A DNA stretch of 64,000 bases from Halomonas salipaludis (GTDB taxonomy: Bacteria > Pseudomonadota > Gammaproteobacteria > Pseudomonadales > Halomonadaceae), in assembly GCF_002286975.1 (NCBI RefSeq), contig NZ_NSKB01000004.1:524615-588614 (forward strand). The letters run 5' to 3'. Under the pieces are notes generated by a model. The model was not told the DNA's origin. It worked only from the letters and a program-made list of their open reading frames with translations, and ran no database searches. Positions 19,500 to 29,165 of the stretch are shown here, one piece after another (positions within the stretch are counted from its first letter, which is position 1; every line of letters begins with the position of its first letter). Made by a program: the position numbers and the translations under genes.

Positions 19500-20198
19500 T
19501 CAGGTACCGCTGAGCCCGCCGCGCGGCATGAAACCGAGGTGATTCTCGACCCGGGTCACGCCGCTGACGTTCTCGGCGGCCACCTGCACCGCCAGCTTCT
19601 CCTGCTTGCTCTCCACCAGCCCCCACAGCTGCACCTCGCCACCGCTGACCATCACGTTGAGATGATCGGCCATCACATCGGTGTTGTCCTTGAGCTCCTT
19701 GATGATCGCAGCGCGGATCTCGCGGTCATCGCTGCTCGGTGCCTGGGCCTTGCTGACCCCGGCCATGGCTAGGCCGTGGAGCAGGTTGGCACGGCTGACG
19801 ATCCCCACCAGCCGCCCATCCCGCACCACCGGCACGCGCTTGATGTGGTGCTTCTCCAGCAACTGGGCCACCTCATCGAGTGGGGTGTCCTCGCTGATGG
19901 TGACCGGGTCGGGGGTCATGATCTCACCGGCCTTGCGGCCGTGGGACTTGACGTACTCGCCGGCGCTCTGGGCGCCGGAGAACAGATTGGCCAGCCACCA
20001 CGAGCTACGCCGCTCGGTGCCGGTCTCGACCCGATGCATCAGGTCGCCCTCACTGACGATGCCCAGCACCTGATCCTCGGCACCGACCACCGGCACCGCA
20101 CTGATATGATGCTCGAGCAGCAGACCGGCGATTTCACGCACCTCGGTATCCACCGATACGCTGATCACATCGTGGGTCATGACATCGAAGGCTTGCAT
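19500..20198 (-). CDS. CBS-domain pair with C-terminal BON domain
   Basis: 232 codons from the ATG at 20196-20198, preceded by AGGAGGG; the longer frame upstream is not used. Two CBS motifs: residues about 8-60 (MTHDVISVSVDTEVREIAGLLLEHHISAVPVV) and about 95-150 (MTPDPVTISEDTPLDEVAQLLEKHHIKRVPVV). They form a Bateman module that usually binds adenine nucleotides. A C-terminal BON domain (about 160-225, with VQLWGLVESKQEKLAVQVAAENVSGVTRVENHL) is a membrane/periplasm-associated fold. No signal peptide is visible. Such proteins are often stress-linked, but the precise role is unknown. Confidence 0.88.
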   Translation of the reverse strand: MQAFDVMTHDVISVSVDTEVREIAGLLLEHHISAVPVVGAEDQVLGIVSEGDLMHRVETGTERRSSWWLANLFSGAQSAGEYVKSHGRKAGEIMTPDPVTISEDTPLDEVAQLLEKHHIKRVPVVRDGRLVGIVSRANLLHGLAMAGVSKAQAPSSDDREIRAAIIKELKDNTDVMADHLNVMVSGGEVQLWGLVESKQEKLAVQVAAENVSGVTRVENHLGFMPRGGLSGT

Positions 20199-20315
20199 GG
20201 TGACACCCTCCTGAATGCGGCAACGAACGATCGTCGCCTGGCCCCTTGAGCTTAGCAGCGAGCGCCTGCCAACGACCTTGACCCACGACAAGTCAACGTG
20301 AGCGAGCCAGCATGA

Positions 20316-20633
20316 TCAGCCGATCATCATGTTGAGATGCAGGTGATGCATGATCCACAGCGAACCGCCCACCACCAGACCGAGGATGGTCACCGTGAAG
20401 ACCAGAGACATGAGGTTCCAGCCCTCCTCCTGCTTGGTGTCCATGTGCATGAACATGATCAGCTGCACCAGCACCTGCAGCACCGCAGCCGCGACGATCA
20501 CCAGCAGCGTCGCAGAGGTGGCCAGCAGGCCACCCATGACCACGGCGAAGGGAATCGCCGTCAGTACCAACGAGAGTATCAGGCCGATCACATAGGATCT
20601 GACACTGCCATGCGCTATCGGTGAATCTTTCAT
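20316..20633 (-). CDS. cyoD: cytochrome bo3 ubiquinol oxidase subunit IV
   Basis: 105 codons, three membrane helices. The conserved IPF... segment (YVIGLILSLVLTAIPFAVVM), the central QVLVQLIMFMHMDTKQEEGWNLMSLVFT and the final WIMHHLHLNMM are typical of CyoD. The subunit helps assembly of the CuB centre. It is the last gene of the cyo operon, 1 bp after cyoC. No cyoE (heme O synthase) follows within the window, so that gene must be elsewhere. Confidence 0.95.
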   Translation of the reverse strand: MKDSPIAHGSVRSYVIGLILSLVLTAIPFAVVMGGLLATSATLLVIVAAAVLQVLVQLIMFMHMDTKQEEGWNLMSLVFTVTILGLVVGGSLWIMHHLHLNMMIG

Positions 20634-20634
20634 C

Positions 20635-21255
20635 TCACAGTACCCCCATCAAATAGACGAACGAAAACACGCAGATCCACACCACATCCAGGAAGTGCCA
20701 GAACAGGCTAAGGCACAGGATGCGTGGTCGCGTCATGTCATTCAGCCCCTTGGTCTGCAGCTGTACCAGCACCACCACCAGCCACAGCAGCCCGAACAGC
20801 ACATGCAGGCCATGGGTGCCGACCAGGGTGAAGAAGGCCGATAGGAAGGCGCTGCGATCGGGGCCGAAGCCGGCATGGATCAAGTGCCGGAACTCATAGA
20901 ACTCAATGGCGATGAACCCTGCCCCGAGCAGCAAGGTCACCACCAGCCAGGCCTTGAGCTGCGCCAGCCGCTCGGCGGTCATCGACAGCACCGCCATGCC
21001 ATAGGTGAAACTGCTGACCAGCAGCAGCAGGGTCCCCGCCAGAATCAGTCGCAGGTCGAAGATTTCTGCACCGCTGGGGCCACCCGCCGTGCCCCTCATG
21101 AGCACGGCATAGGTGGCGAACAGGGTGCCGAAGATCACCAGGTCGCTCATCAGGTAGACCCAGAAGCCGAATACCTTGATGCTGCCGGTATCCGAATGCC
21201 CGTGGGTCACCGGATGTGCGTGGTCGTCGTTATGCTTGATGGTATCGGTCGTCAT
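20635..21255 (-). CDS. cyoC: cytochrome bo3 ubiquinol oxidase subunit III
   Basis: 206 codons, five-helix heme-copper oxidase subunit III. Visible signatures: [73 protein letters not shown] and the last helix [23 protein letters not shown]. The N-terminus is rich in His and Asp ([13 protein letters not shown]), a feature also seen at the C-terminus of CyoA here. Spacing of 1-3 bp to both neighbours supports one transcript. Confidence 0.96.
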   Translation of the reverse strand: MTTDTIKHNDDHAHPVTHGHSDTGSIKVFGFWVYLMSDLVIFGTLFATYAVLMRGTAGGPSGAEIFDLRLILAGTLLLLVSSFTYGMAVLSMTAERLAQLKAWLVVTLLLGAGFIAIEFYEFRHLIHAGFGPDRSAFLSAFFTLVGTHGLHVLFGLLWLVVVLVQLQTKGLNDMTRPRILCLSLFWHFLDVVWICVFSFVYLMGVL

Positions 21256-21258
21256 GGA

Positions 21259-23292
21259 TCACCCCCGCAGGTCGGCCGGGGCGAAACCGCCCAGCGCCGA
21301 CCCGTTCGTCTGCCATTCGTCACGTGCCACCCGCCGGCGTTGATGCACACGCTCGCTGCGCGCCACCTCCTCGGCTGGCACCCAGTAGTCGATGTCGTCG
21401 TTGAACACCCGGGCCAGGAAGCTGATCAAGCCACCGACGGCAGCGACGATCGCCAGCCACCAGATGTGCCACACCAGGGCGAAGCCCAGCACCACGGCGA
21501 ACAGGCTGATGACCGGCCCGGCCACGGTATTGCGCGGCATATGGATGTCCTGATAAGGCGCCTCGCCTACGGCCTCGGCACCACGTTGCTTGTGGGTCCA
21601 GAAGCTGTCGATCCCACCAACCTCGGGGGCGTGGGCGAAGTTGTAATGTGGCGGCGGCGAGGCGATCGACCACTCCAGGGTGCGACCATTCCAGGGGTCG
21701 CCGGTAACATCGGCATTCAAGCGCCGATCACGGATGCTCACCCACAACTGGATCACGGTGCAGACGATCCCCAGCATGATCACCACCGCGCCGACCCAGG
21801 CCAGGATCATCCACGGCTGCCACTCGGGATTGGCATAGGACTGCATGCGCCGCACGGCGCCGAAGAAACTCAATACGTAGAGCGGCATGAACGCCAGATA
21901 GAAGCCGATCAACCAGCACCAGAAGGCGCGCTTGCCCCAGGTCTCGTCGAGGGTGAAGCCGAATGCCTTGGGGAACCAGTAGGTCATGCCGGCCATCATG
22001 CCGAACAGGACACCGCCAATGATCACGTTATGGAAGTGAGCGATGACGAACAGGCTGTTGTGCAGCACGAAGTTGGCGCCGGGTACCGCCAGCATCACCC
22101 CGGTCATGCCACCCAGCGTGAAGGTGATGATGAAGCCCAGGGTCCAGAGTACCGGCGAGGTGAATTCGAGGCGCCCACGAAACATGGTGAACAGCCAGTT
22201 GAACACCTTCACCCCAGTGGGGATGGCGATGATCATCGTCATGATGCCGAAGAAGGCGTTGACGTTGGCCCCCGCGCCCATGGTGAAGAAGTGGTGCAAC
22301 CAGACGATGAACGACAGCAGCGTGATCGCCACCGTCGCCCACACCATGGTGGTGTAGCCGAACAGCCGCTTGCGCGAGAAGGTCGCGATCACCTCCGAGA
22401 AGACCCCGAACGCCGGCAGGATGAGGATGTAAACCTCCGGATGCCCCCAGGCCCAGATGAGGTTGACGTACATCATCATGTTGCCGCCGAAGTCATTGGT
22501 GAAGAAGTGCATCCCCAGGTAACGGTCCAGGGTCAGCAGCGCGATGGTGGCGGTGAGGATCGGGAAGGAGGCGATGATCAGCACGTTGGCGCACAGCGAT
22601 GTCCAGGTGAAGATCGGCATGCGGAACAGCGTCATCCCCGGGGTACGCATCTTGAGGATGGTGACGAAGAAGTTGATGCCGGTCAGCGTCGTGCCTACCC
22701 CCGAGATCTGCAGCGCCCAGATCCAGTAGTCGACCCCGACCCCGGGGCTGTACTCGATCCCCGATAGCGGGGCATAGGCCAACCAGCCGGTGGTGGCGAA
22801 CTCGCCGACGACCAGCGATATATTGACCAGGACCGCCCCGGCGGCGAACAGCCAGAAGCTGAGGTTGTTGAGGAACGGGTAGGCGACGTCGCGGGCGCCA
22901 ATCTGCAGCGGCACCACCAGGTTCATCAAGCCGATGACCATCGGCATGGCGACGAAGAAGATCATGATCACGCCATGGGCGGTGAAGATCTGATCGTAAT
23001 GCTCAGGAGGCAGATAGCCCATCGATCCGCCGGCCGCCATGGCCAACTGGGTACGCATCATGATGGCGTCGGCGAAGCCGCGAACCAGCATGACCAGCGC
23101 GACCAGGAAATACATGATGCCGAGCTTCTTGTGGTCGACGCTGGTGAACCACTCGGACCACAACCAGCCCCATTTGCGGTAGTAGGTGAGAGCAGCGATC
23201 AGGGCAAAGGCGCCGATCGCCATGAAGGCGGCCACGACCATGATGATCGGCTCGTGGTAAGGAATCGCATCTAGACTCAGTTTTCCCAACAT
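21259..23292 (-). CDS. cyoB: cytochrome bo3 ubiquinol oxidase subunit I
   Basis: 677 codons, matching Escherichia CyoB in length. Catalytic core features: the low-spin heme ligand region [17 protein letters not shown], the CuB ligand His and cross-linked Tyr in [19 protein letters not shown], the second pair in [13 protein letters not shown], and the heme ligands in [13 protein letters not shown]. It reduces O2 to water while oxidising ubiquinol and pumping protons. The fifteen-helix extended form typical of quinol oxidases is supported by extra N- and C-terminal hydrophobic segments. It starts 3 bp downstream of the cyoA stop. Confidence 0.98.
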   Translation of the reverse strand: MLGKLSLDAIPYHEPIIMVVAAFMAIGAFALIAALTYYRKWGWLWSEWFTSVDHKKLGIMYFLVALVMLVRGFADAIMMRTQLAMAAGGSMGYLPPEHYDQIFTAHGVIMIFFVAMPMVIGLMNLVVPLQIGARDVAYPFLNNLSFWLFAAGAVLVNISLVVGEFATTGWLAYAPLSGIEYSPGVGVDYWIWALQISGVGTTLTGINFFVTILKMRTPGMTLFRMPIFTWTSLCANVLIIASFPILTATIALLTLDRYLGMHFFTNDFGGNMMMYVNLIWAWGHPEVYILILPAFGVFSEVIATFSRKRLFGYTTMVWATVAITLLSFIVWLHHFFTMGAGANVNAFFGIMTMIIAIPTGVKVFNWLFTMFRGRLEFTSPVLWTLGFIITFTLGGMTGVMLAVPGANFVLHNSLFVIAHFHNVIIGGVLFGMMAGMTYWFPKAFGFTLDETWGKRAFWCWLIGFYLAFMPLYVLSFFGAVRRMQSYANPEWQPWMILAWVGAVVIMLGIVCTVIQLWVSIRDRRLNADVTGDPWNGRTLEWSIASPPPHYNFAHAPEVGGIDSFWTHKQRGAEAVGEAPYQDIHMPRNTVAGPVISLFAVVLGFALVWHIWWLAIVAAVGGLISFLARVFNDDIDYWVPAEEVARSERVHQRRRVARDEWQTNGSALGGFAPADLRG

Positions 23293-23295
23293 GGC

Positions 23296-24288
23296 TTAAC
23301 CCCCTGCCTCTGTGCGCGTGGGTCGACGGCGCAAGGCGTACTGTTGATCGGCATGGTGATGACCGACGCGATGGTCGGCGGTGTCGGTGCGAGTGGCGGT
23401 GGCACTCTCCACGTCATGGGAATCCGCGTGGGAGTCAGCGTGCTCGGCGCCGTCATGGAAGCTGAGCAGCAGCTGCTCATAGAGATGTGGCGTCACGCTC
23501 GAGAAATACTCGACCGGGTGGTACTGGCTGGGCGCCGCCAATTCGGCATAGCCATTCGGGTAGTCGAGACGCTGCTCGGCACCACGCACGGTCTCGACCC
23601 AGTCCTCGAACGCCTGCTCGGAAGTGGCCAGTGCCTCGAAGGTCATGCCGGAGAAGCCCGCGCCACTGTAGTTGGTGGAACGCCCCTCATAACGACCGGG
23701 GTGATTGGCGACCAGATGAACATCGTTGTCCATGCCCGCCATGGCGTAGATCTGGCTCCCCAGCTGGGGAATGAAGAAGGCGTTCATCACCGAATCGGAA
23801 CTGACCCGAAAGCGCACCGGAACATCCACCGGGAAGGCGACCTCGTTGACCGTGGCGATGCCCTGCTGGGGGTAGATGAACAGCCACTTCCAGTCCATCG
23901 ATATGGCCTGGATCTCGAGGGTGTCTTCGCTGGAGGCGAGCGGCTTGTGCGGGTCTAGCGTATGCGAGGTATGCCAGGTCAGGGCGGCCAGGACGGCAAT
24001 GATCAGGCAGGGAACCACCCATACCACGGCCTCGATCCAATTGTTGTGCGCCCAGTCCGGCCGGTAGGCGGATCGCCCGCGGTGTCGATAGCGCCAGGCG
24101 AACACCAGGGTCATGACGATCACGGGTATCACGACGATCAACATCAGACCAAAGGAGGTCAGAATCAGACTGCGCTGCTCCACCCCGATCTCTCCCTTGG
24201 GGTCCAGCAGCGCCGAACTGCAGCCGGCCAGCAATAGCGATAGCGACCATAGCGCCAGGGTGCCGAGGAAACGGCGAAGTTTGCTCAT
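23296..24288 (-). CDS. cyoA: cytochrome bo3 ubiquinol oxidase subunit II, with His/Asp-rich tail
   Basis: 330 codons. Lipoprotein signal with lipobox LLAGC, Cys at residue 23. Two transmembrane helices follow (ILTSFGLMLIVVIPVIVMTLVFAWRY and WVVPCLIIAVLAALTW), then the periplasmic cupredoxin-like domain with SMDWKWLFIYPQQGIATVNEVAFP and FFIPQLGSQIYAMAGM. The CuA ligands of cytochrome c oxidases are absent, as expected for a quinol oxidase. The last ~50 residues form a His/Asp-rich tail (HADSHADSHD, later DHRVGHHHADQQ) that is longer than I expect for this subunit and may bind metal. First gene of cyoABCD. Confidence 0.96.
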   Translation of the reverse strand: MSKLRRFLGTLALWSLSLLLAGCSSALLDPKGEIGVEQRSLILTSFGLMLIVVIPVIVMTLVFAWRYRHRGRSAYRPDWAHNNWIEAVVWVVPCLIIAVLAALTWHTSHTLDPHKPLASSEDTLEIQAISMDWKWLFIYPQQGIATVNEVAFPVDVPVRFRVSSDSVMNAFFIPQLGSQIYAMAGMDNDVHLVANHPGRYEGRSTNYSGAGFSGMTFEALATSEQAFEDWVETVRGAEQRLDYPNGYAELAAPSQYHPVEYFSSVTPHLYEQLLLSFHDGAEHADSHADSHDVESATATRTDTADHRVGHHHADQQYALRRRPTRTEAGG

Positions 24289-24548
24289 GGGACTCTCTCG
24301 TACGCAAGGCGCGCAGAAATTAGCATGGCCAATATGAGCATGCTAACAATATGCGCGAGGCATTACCGATGCCGCCCCAAGGGGCGGCGCCCGGATGCGG
24401 TCACAGCAACCACATCCCTACCATTGCATAAGAAAATCGGCATGCATGAAAGCGACCAAACGCCGCAGCCAGCAGTTGGGTTCGCCTTTCACAGCGCCGC
24501 ACAGTAGCCTAGAGTGGGAAGATCGCTTACTTGCCAAGGGACGGATGC
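24289..24548. other. divergent intergenic region with a perfect short palindrome
   Basis: 260 bp between cyoA and the methyltransferase gene; promoters of both should lie here but I cannot single one out. GCCGCCCC (24371-24378) and GGGGCGGC (24381-24388) are a perfect inverted repeat with a 2-base centre, which could be a protein site or a small hairpin. Confidence 0.4.
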
Positions 24549-25151
24549 ATGAACGTCGAGGAACGCAAAACCGCCGCCACACCGAGTTCTCAGCGCCAGC
24601 AGCTGTCGCTATTCGCACGCAATTTCTTCAAGCATCCCAAGATGCTGGGATCGATCATTCCCAGCTCGCCGTTCCTGATCCGCCGCCTGCTCGAGCCCGT
24701 GGACTGGGAGCGTGCCCGGGTAATCGTCGAGTACGGCCCCGGCGTGGGTACCATCAGCCGCGAGATCCTGCGCCGCATGCATCCCGAAGCGATACTGGTG
24801 GCCATCGAGACCAACGAGGAGTTCGTCGACTACCTGCACAGCGCCCTGCCCGACCCGCGCCTGCAGCTGGTGGCCGGCTCGGCCGAAGACGTGGCGGCGA
24901 TCCTCGCCGAGCGCGAGCTCTCCGCCGCCGACTACGTGGTGGCAGGCATCCCGTTCAGCACCATGCCGGACGGCCTGCGCAATGGCGTGCTAAACGCCAC
25001 CCGCGATGCCCTCTCCCCCCAGGGCGAGCTGCTGATCTACCAGTTCTCGCCCAAGGTGCTGCCCGACCTGGAGCGCACCTACCAGCGTGTGCGGCGCGGC
25101 TTCGAGCCGCTCAACATCCCCCCCGCCCAGGTCTATTTCTGCCAGCCGTGA
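24549..25151 (+). CDS. class I SAM-dependent methyltransferase (phospholipid N-methyltransferase-like)
   Basis: 200 codons from the ATG at 24549, with AAGGGA at 24536-24541; the frame opens earlier only with TTG. The motif I glycine loop VIVEYGPGVGTISREIL and motif II acidic residue in LVAIETNEEFVDYL define a Rossmann methyltransferase. The opening FARNFFKHPKMLGSIIPSSPFLIRRLL is typical of PmtA/KsgA-like proteins that methylate phosphatidylethanolamine or are annotated as rRNA adenine dimethylase-like. The motif IV region is VVAGIPFSTMP rather than NLPY, which argues against rRNA adenine methylation. Lipid headgroup methylation is the best guess. Confidence 0.75.
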   Translation: MNVEERKTAATPSSQRQQLSLFARNFFKHPKMLGSIIPSSPFLIRRLLEPVDWERARVIVEYGPGVGTISREILRRMHPEAILVAIETNEEFVDYLHSALPDPRLQLVAGSAEDVAAILAERELSAADYVVAGIPFSTMPDGLRNGVLNATRDALSPQGELLIYQFSPKVLPDLERTYQRVRRGFEPLNIPPAQVYFCQP

Positions 25152-25160
25152 GTCGCGCGA

Positions 25161-25934
25161 TCAGGCCACCATCACCCGCGGCGGCTGGTTAACGCCGCCG
25201 ACCCGGGCATTCAGCGCCGGGGCCGCCTTGGCATCGGTGACCACCACGTCGAACGCGTCGAGCTGGGCAAACAGCGCGGGGCGCACGATGCCCAGCTTGC
25301 TGGCATCGACCACCAGGATACGGTAGCGGGCACTCTCCAACGCGGCCTGCTTGGGCGCCACCTCATGGAAGTGGAAGCAACTCACGCCGCGCTCCAGGTC
25401 GACGCCGGCCGCCGAGATGAACGCCTTGTTGATCCCCAGTCGCCGCACCGCATCGTACATCTCGCCGCTGCCGAACGACTGCGAGCTGTGATGATAGAGC
25501 CCGCCCAGCAGCACCAGGCGCACATTGGGTAGCGTGCCCACCGCGTTGGCCACGTTGAGCGCGTAGGTCACCACGGTCAACTCCTCGAACTCGCCGAGCA
25601 TGCTCAGCAGCGGCATCAGGGTAGTGCCGCAGTCGATGAACAGCGTATCGCCCTCGTCAATGAACGACGCCGCGCCCTGGCATAGCCGCTGCTTGGCCAG
25701 ATAGTGGCTGCCGCGCTGCTCGTCGAGGTCGTAGACCGGTGCGAACTGCGGGTTGTCGGCCATCATCAGGTGGCCGCCGAGAAAGGTCATGGTACCGTCG
25801 CTGGCCGCCACGTCGCGGCGGATGGTCATTTCCGAGACGCCGCACAGCTTGGCCGCCTCACTGAGATGGATGGTACCGCCACCGGCCAGGGCTTCCTGTA
25901 GCCGGGCCAGGCGCATGGCGCTTCGGCCGTTCAT
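25161..25934 (-). CDS. deoR: DeoR-family repressor of the deoxynucleoside operon
   Basis: 257 codons with GGAGGTGG before the ATG. N-terminal helix-turn-helix (about residues 5-60; GTIHLSEAAKLCGVSEMTIRRDVA) and a DeoR C-terminal sugar-phosphate sensor domain (GDTLFIDCGTTLMPLL, LTVVTYALNVANAV, FISAAGVDLERGVSCFHFHEVAPKQA, VVDASKLG). Escherichia DeoR binds deoxyribose-5-phosphate. Here the gene is divergent from tsx-nupC-deoCABD-cdd, and two 16-bp boxes like its Escherichia operator sit in between. The assignment as local regulator is therefore strong. Confidence 0.9.
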   Translation of the reverse strand: MNGRSAMRLARLQEALAGGGTIHLSEAAKLCGVSEMTIRRDVAASDGTMTFLGGHLMMADNPQFAPVYDLDEQRGSHYLAKQRLCQGAASFIDEGDTLFIDCGTTLMPLLSMLGEFEELTVVTYALNVANAVGTLPNVRLVLLGGLYHHSSQSFGSGEMYDAVRRLGINKAFISAAGVDLERGVSCFHFHEVAPKQAALESARYRILVVDASKLGIVRPALFAQLDAFDVVVTDAKAAPALNARVGGVNQPPRVMVA

Positions 25935-26067
25935 CTAACCGCCACCTCCGATTGATCCGTCGTGTCACCCCATGCTGAGCCAGGTGCCGATGAATTTCCA
26001 CTGCGGCCCGCCCCCAGGCCACCCGTAGCGTCTAATTGCCGTTGGATTCCAGCGTATCCCAAAAAAA

Positions 26068-26083
26068 TGTTAGAAAAATAACA
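26068..26083. promoter_or_regulatory. DeoR-type operator 1
   Basis: TGTTAGAAAAATAACA: TGTTA and TAACA half-sites with 6 bp between, matching the Escherichia DeoR operator layout (TGTTAGAATxCTAACA). Lies 88 bp before the tsx ATG. Confidence 0.75.
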
Positions 26084-26088
26084 GATCA

Positions 26089-26104
26089 TGTTATAGGTTT
26101 AACA
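26089..26104. promoter_or_regulatory. DeoR-type operator 2
   Basis: TGTTATAGGTTTAACA: the same TGTTA...TAACA half-sites and 6-bp spacing. Its centre is 21 bp from that of operator 1, two helical turns, so two repressor dimers would bind on the same face. The A+T-rich core around 26060-26100 probably also holds the promoter. Confidence 0.75.
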
Positions 26105-26170
26105 TCGGTAGCACATTTACCCCCGGCCCCCGCCGGGACGCCAATAACGACAATCGTCTCGAGGCTTCCG

Positions 26171-26980
26171 ATGACACTCCTACGTAACGCTTCCCTCGCC
26201 GCCTTCGGTGCCGGCGCACTGCTTGCCGTTGCCAACGTTCAGGCCGATGCCACCCAGCCACTGTGGTCCTTCGGCAACGTCTCGCTCAACTACCTCGACT
26301 GGTCGTCCGGCACCGAGCGGCGCACCGCCGACAACGCCGCCAAGAGCGACTTCTACTACATCGAACTGGAGGGCGGCGCCGGCTTCGAGTGGGGTGAGTT
26401 CTACGGTTTCGCCGATCTTGAAAACCCTACCCACGACAGCTTCGACGAGGGTAGCGATGGACGCGACAACCGCCGTACCGCCGCCAAGGTGACCTCGCAT
26501 ATCTATTTGGGCGACTCGCCGTTTTCGGTCTATGCCCACGTCTACGACTTCCGCGACTACGGTTTCAACGCCCGCGAGCAGGACCAGATCCTCGGTGCCG
26601 GTTACCGCCACACCTTCGGCAATGGCCTGTGGGTCAAGCCGTTTCTCGGCGCGGCACGCGTGCAGAGCGACGGCTACACTGGCATGAACGGCTATATGGC
26701 CGGCTGGGTCGCGGGGTACGATTTCACCGCCTTCGACCAGGCCTTCAGCGTCACCAACTGGCACGAACAGACCTTCGATCGCGACGACGACTACCTCGAG
26801 CAGAACTATGTCGGCGACAAGGCCGGCAGTGTCGGCACCAATGGTGCGCTGAGCCTGTGGTGGCACCCCAGCGATCTGATCACCACCGGCGTGCAGTACC
26901 GCTACGCCAACAACAAGCTGGGGACGCCCAACGACTACCAGAACGCCATGATCTATACCCTCAAGCTCAACTTCCTGTAA
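26171..26980 (+). CDS. tsx: Tsx-type nucleoside-specific outer-membrane channel
   Basis: 269 codons from the ATG at 26171; the frame extends upstream through the operators and should not be used. Signal peptide cleaved at VQA before DATQPLWSFGNVSLNYLDW. Family features: FYYIELEGGAGFEWGEFYGFADLENP, KVTSHIYLGDSPFSVYAHVYDF, and a C-terminal barrel strand ending NAMIYTLKLNFL. Tsx/OmpK channels let nucleosides through the outer membrane. As first gene of the deo locus it precedes NupC by 40 bp. Confidence 0.88.
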   Translation: MTLLRNASLAAFGAGALLAVANVQADATQPLWSFGNVSLNYLDWSSGTERRTADNAAKSDFYYIELEGGAGFEWGEFYGFADLENPTHDSFDEGSDGRDNRRTAAKVTSHIYLGDSPFSVYAHVYDFRDYGFNAREQDQILGAGYRHTFGNGLWVKPFLGAARVQSDGYTGMNGYMAGWVAGYDFTAFDQAFSVTNWHEQTFDRDDDYLEQNYVGDKAGSVGTNGALSLWWHPSDLITTGVQYRYANNKLGTPNDYQNAMIYTLKLNFL

Positions 26981-27020
26981 GTTGTTGCGCCTCCGCTAGC
27001 CCGACTCGAAGGATCTCCTA

Positions 27021-28295
27021 ATGACACTCCTTATGAGCCTGGTCGGGATGATTACCCTCATCCTGATCGCCCTTGCCTTCTCCTACAACCGCCGCGCCAT
27101 TCGCCTGCGTACCGTGGTCGGTGCCTTCGCCATCCAGGCCGGCATCGGCGCCTTCGTGCTCTATGTGCCGTTCGGCCAGACAGTGCTGTACACGATTTCC
27201 GAAGCAGTCAGTCAGGTGGTCGCCTATGCCAACGATGGCATCGACTTCCTGTTCGGCGGACTCGCCGATGCCGACAACGTCGGCTTCGTGTTCGCCATCA
27301 AGGTACTGCCGGTAATCATCTTCTTCTCGTCGCTGATCGCCGTGCTCTACTACATCGGCATCATGCAGTGGGTGATCCGTATCCTCGGCGGCGCGCTGCA
27401 GAGGGCGCTGGGCACCTCGCGCACCGAGTCGCTGTCGGCCACCGCCAACATCTTCGTCGGCCAGACCGAAGCACCGCTGGTAGTGCGCCCCTTCATTGCA
27501 CGCATGACGCCGTCGCAGTTGTTCGCGGTGATGTGCGGCGGCCTGGCCTCGGTGGCCGGTTCGGTGCTGGCCGGCTATGCCGCGTTGGGGATTCCCATGG
27601 AGTACCTGGTGGCCGCCTCGTTCATGGCCGCACCCGGCGGGCTGCTGTTCGCCAAGCTGATCATGCCCGAGACCCAGGAGCCCGAGGACAGCGTCTCCGA
27701 GGCCGAGGAGCGACTCAAGGAGGAGGAAGACCGCCCCGCCAACGTGCTCGATGCCGCCGCCGCCGGCGCCACCTCCGGCCTCAAGCTAGCCGCCAACGTC
27801 GGTGCCATGCTGCTCGCCTTCATCGGCCTGATCGCGCTGATCAACGGCATGCTGGGCGGCATCGGCGGCTGGTTCGGCATGGCCGAGCTGAGCCTTGAGA
27901 TGATCCTCGGCTGGCTGTTCGCGCCGCTGGCCTTCCTGCTCGGCATCCCCTGGGCAGAAGCGACCCTGGCCGGCTCTTTCATCGGCCAGAAGCTGGTGGT
28001 CAACGAGTTCGTCGCCTATATCAACCTGGCGCCCTACCTCGATGGCGAACAGATGGTCGCCGCCACCGGCCAGGCGATGAGTGCCCACACCATGGCGATC
28101 CTGTCGTTCGCATTGTGCGGCTTCGCCAACCTGTCGTCGATCGCCATTCTGCTCGGCGGCCTCGGCAGCATCGCCCCGAGCCGCCGCCACGACATCGCCC
28201 GCTTCGGCCTCAAGGCGGTGCTCGCCGGCACCCTCTCCAACCTGATGTCGGCGTCCATCGCCGGGTTCTTCCTGGCGCTGGGTGCGCTAGGCTAG
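27021..28295 (+). CDS. nupC: concentrative nucleoside transporter (CNT family)
   Basis: 424 codons. CNT signatures include [68 protein letters not shown] (the QTE motif of the nucleoside site), [29 protein letters not shown], and near the end [13 protein letters not shown] followed by [19 protein letters not shown]. It imports nucleosides with H+ or Na+ across the inner membrane. It lies between the outer-membrane channel and the catabolic genes in one direction. Confidence 0.95.
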   Translation: MTLLMSLVGMITLILIALAFSYNRRAIRLRTVVGAFAIQAGIGAFVLYVPFGQTVLYTISEAVSQVVAYANDGIDFLFGGLADADNVGFVFAIKVLPVIIFFSSLIAVLYYIGIMQWVIRILGGALQRALGTSRTESLSATANIFVGQTEAPLVVRPFIARMTPSQLFAVMCGGLASVAGSVLAGYAALGIPMEYLVAASFMAAPGGLLFAKLIMPETQEPEDSVSEAEERLKEEEDRPANVLDAAAAGATSGLKLAANVGAMLLAFIGLIALINGMLGGIGGWFGMAELSLEMILGWLFAPLAFLLGIPWAEATLAGSFIGQKLVVNEFVAYINLAPYLDGEQMVAATGQAMSAHTMAILSFALCGFANLSSIAILLGGLGSIAPSRRHDIARFGLKAVLAGTLSNLMSASIAGFFLALGALG

Positions 28296-28308
28296 GACCA
28301 CCCATCGA

Positions 28309-28334
28309 GCGCTGCGGCCACGCCGCCGCAGCGC
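28309..28334 (+). terminator. perfect hairpin between nupC and deoC
   Basis: GCGCTGCGGC and GCCGCAGCGC pair over 10 bp with a 6-base loop, in the 63-bp gap. There is no U-run, so it may act as attenuator or mRNA end-protector separating transport from catabolic genes. Confidence 0.6.
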
Positions 28335-28358
28335 CGCAGCACGCCACCTCATGACGCT

Positions 28359-29165
28359 ATGGACACTGCCATGACCGATACACCTCTTCAGGCCGACGCC
28401 CGCCGGGCACTGGCCCTCATGGACCTGACCAGCCTCAACGACGACGACAGCGAGGCGAGCATCTCCGCGCTATGCGCCCAGGCCGACACCCCGGTGGGCA
28501 CCCCCGCCGCGCTGTGCGTCTATCCGGCTTTCATTGCCGCCGCCCATCGCGGCCTCAGCGAGCGTGGCCTGCGCCAGCGGGTCAGGATCGCCACCGTCAC
28601 CAACTTCCCCGAAGGCAGCGACGACATCGCCCGCGCCGCGCGCGAGACCCGCGATACCATCGCCGCTGGCGCCGACGAGGTCGACGTGGTGTTCCCCTAT
28701 CGCGCGCTGATGGCAGGCCAGCAGACCGTCGGTCGCGACCTGGTCGCTGCCTGCAAGGCCGCCTGCGGCGAGGCGACCCTCAAGGTGATCCTCGAGACCG
28801 GCGAGCTGGCCTCGCCGTCGTTGATCCGCCAGGCCTGCGAGCTGGCCATCGCCGGCGGTGCCGACTTCCTCAAGACCTCCACCGGCAAGGTGCCGGTCAA
28901 TGCCACCCTCGAGTCCGCCGAGCTGCTGCTCGAGGCGATCAAGCGCAGCGGCGCCGATGTCGGCTTCAAGGCCGCCGGCGGGGTGCGCAGCACGCAAGAC
29001 GCCGCCGCCTACCTGGCGCTGACCGAACGCATCATGGGCGCCGACTGGGTGAGCCCGGCGCACTTCCGCTTCGGGGCCTCGAGCCTGCTCGGCAATCTGC
29101 TCGAGACCCTGGGTGTCGAAAAAGCCGCCGAGGCGCCAGGGTCGGATACCCCGGGAGGCTACTGA
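28359..29165 (+). CDS. deoC: deoxyribose-phosphate aldolase
   Basis: 268 codons; an in-frame ATG four codons later (28371) is an alternative start. Active-site features: [12 protein letters not shown] with the proton-relay Asp, the Schiff-base Lys in [17 protein letters not shown], and the second Lys in [14 protein letters not shown]. It cleaves 2-deoxyribose-5-phosphate to glyceraldehyde-3-phosphate and acetaldehyde. Length and sequence match the Escherichia-type (DeoC2) enzyme. The stop shares bases with the deoA start (TGATG). Confidence 0.96.
   Translation: MDTAMTDTPLQADARRALALMDLTSLNDDDSEASISALCAQADTPVGTPAALCVYPAFIAAAHRGLSERGLRQRVRIATVTNFPEGSDDIARAARETRDTIAAGADEVDVVFPYRALMAGQQTVGRDLVAACKAACGEATLKVILETGELASPSLIRQACELAIAGGADFLKTSTGKVPVNATLESAELLLEAIKRSGADVGFKAAGGVRSTQDAAAYLALTERIMGADWVSPAHFRFGASSLLGNLLETLGVEKAAEAPGSDTPGGY

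Noticed and set aside
20875..22767. 630-codon plus-strand open frame opposite cyoC/cyoB
   Set aside because: Low-complexity His/Gln/Gly/Asp-rich translation, exactly antisense to strongly conserved oxidase genes; an effect of high G+C codon use.
28472..29164. Upstream extension of the deoA frame across deoC
   Set aside because: Arg/Pro-rich shadow translation; DeoA homology begins at 29165 at the TGATG overlap.
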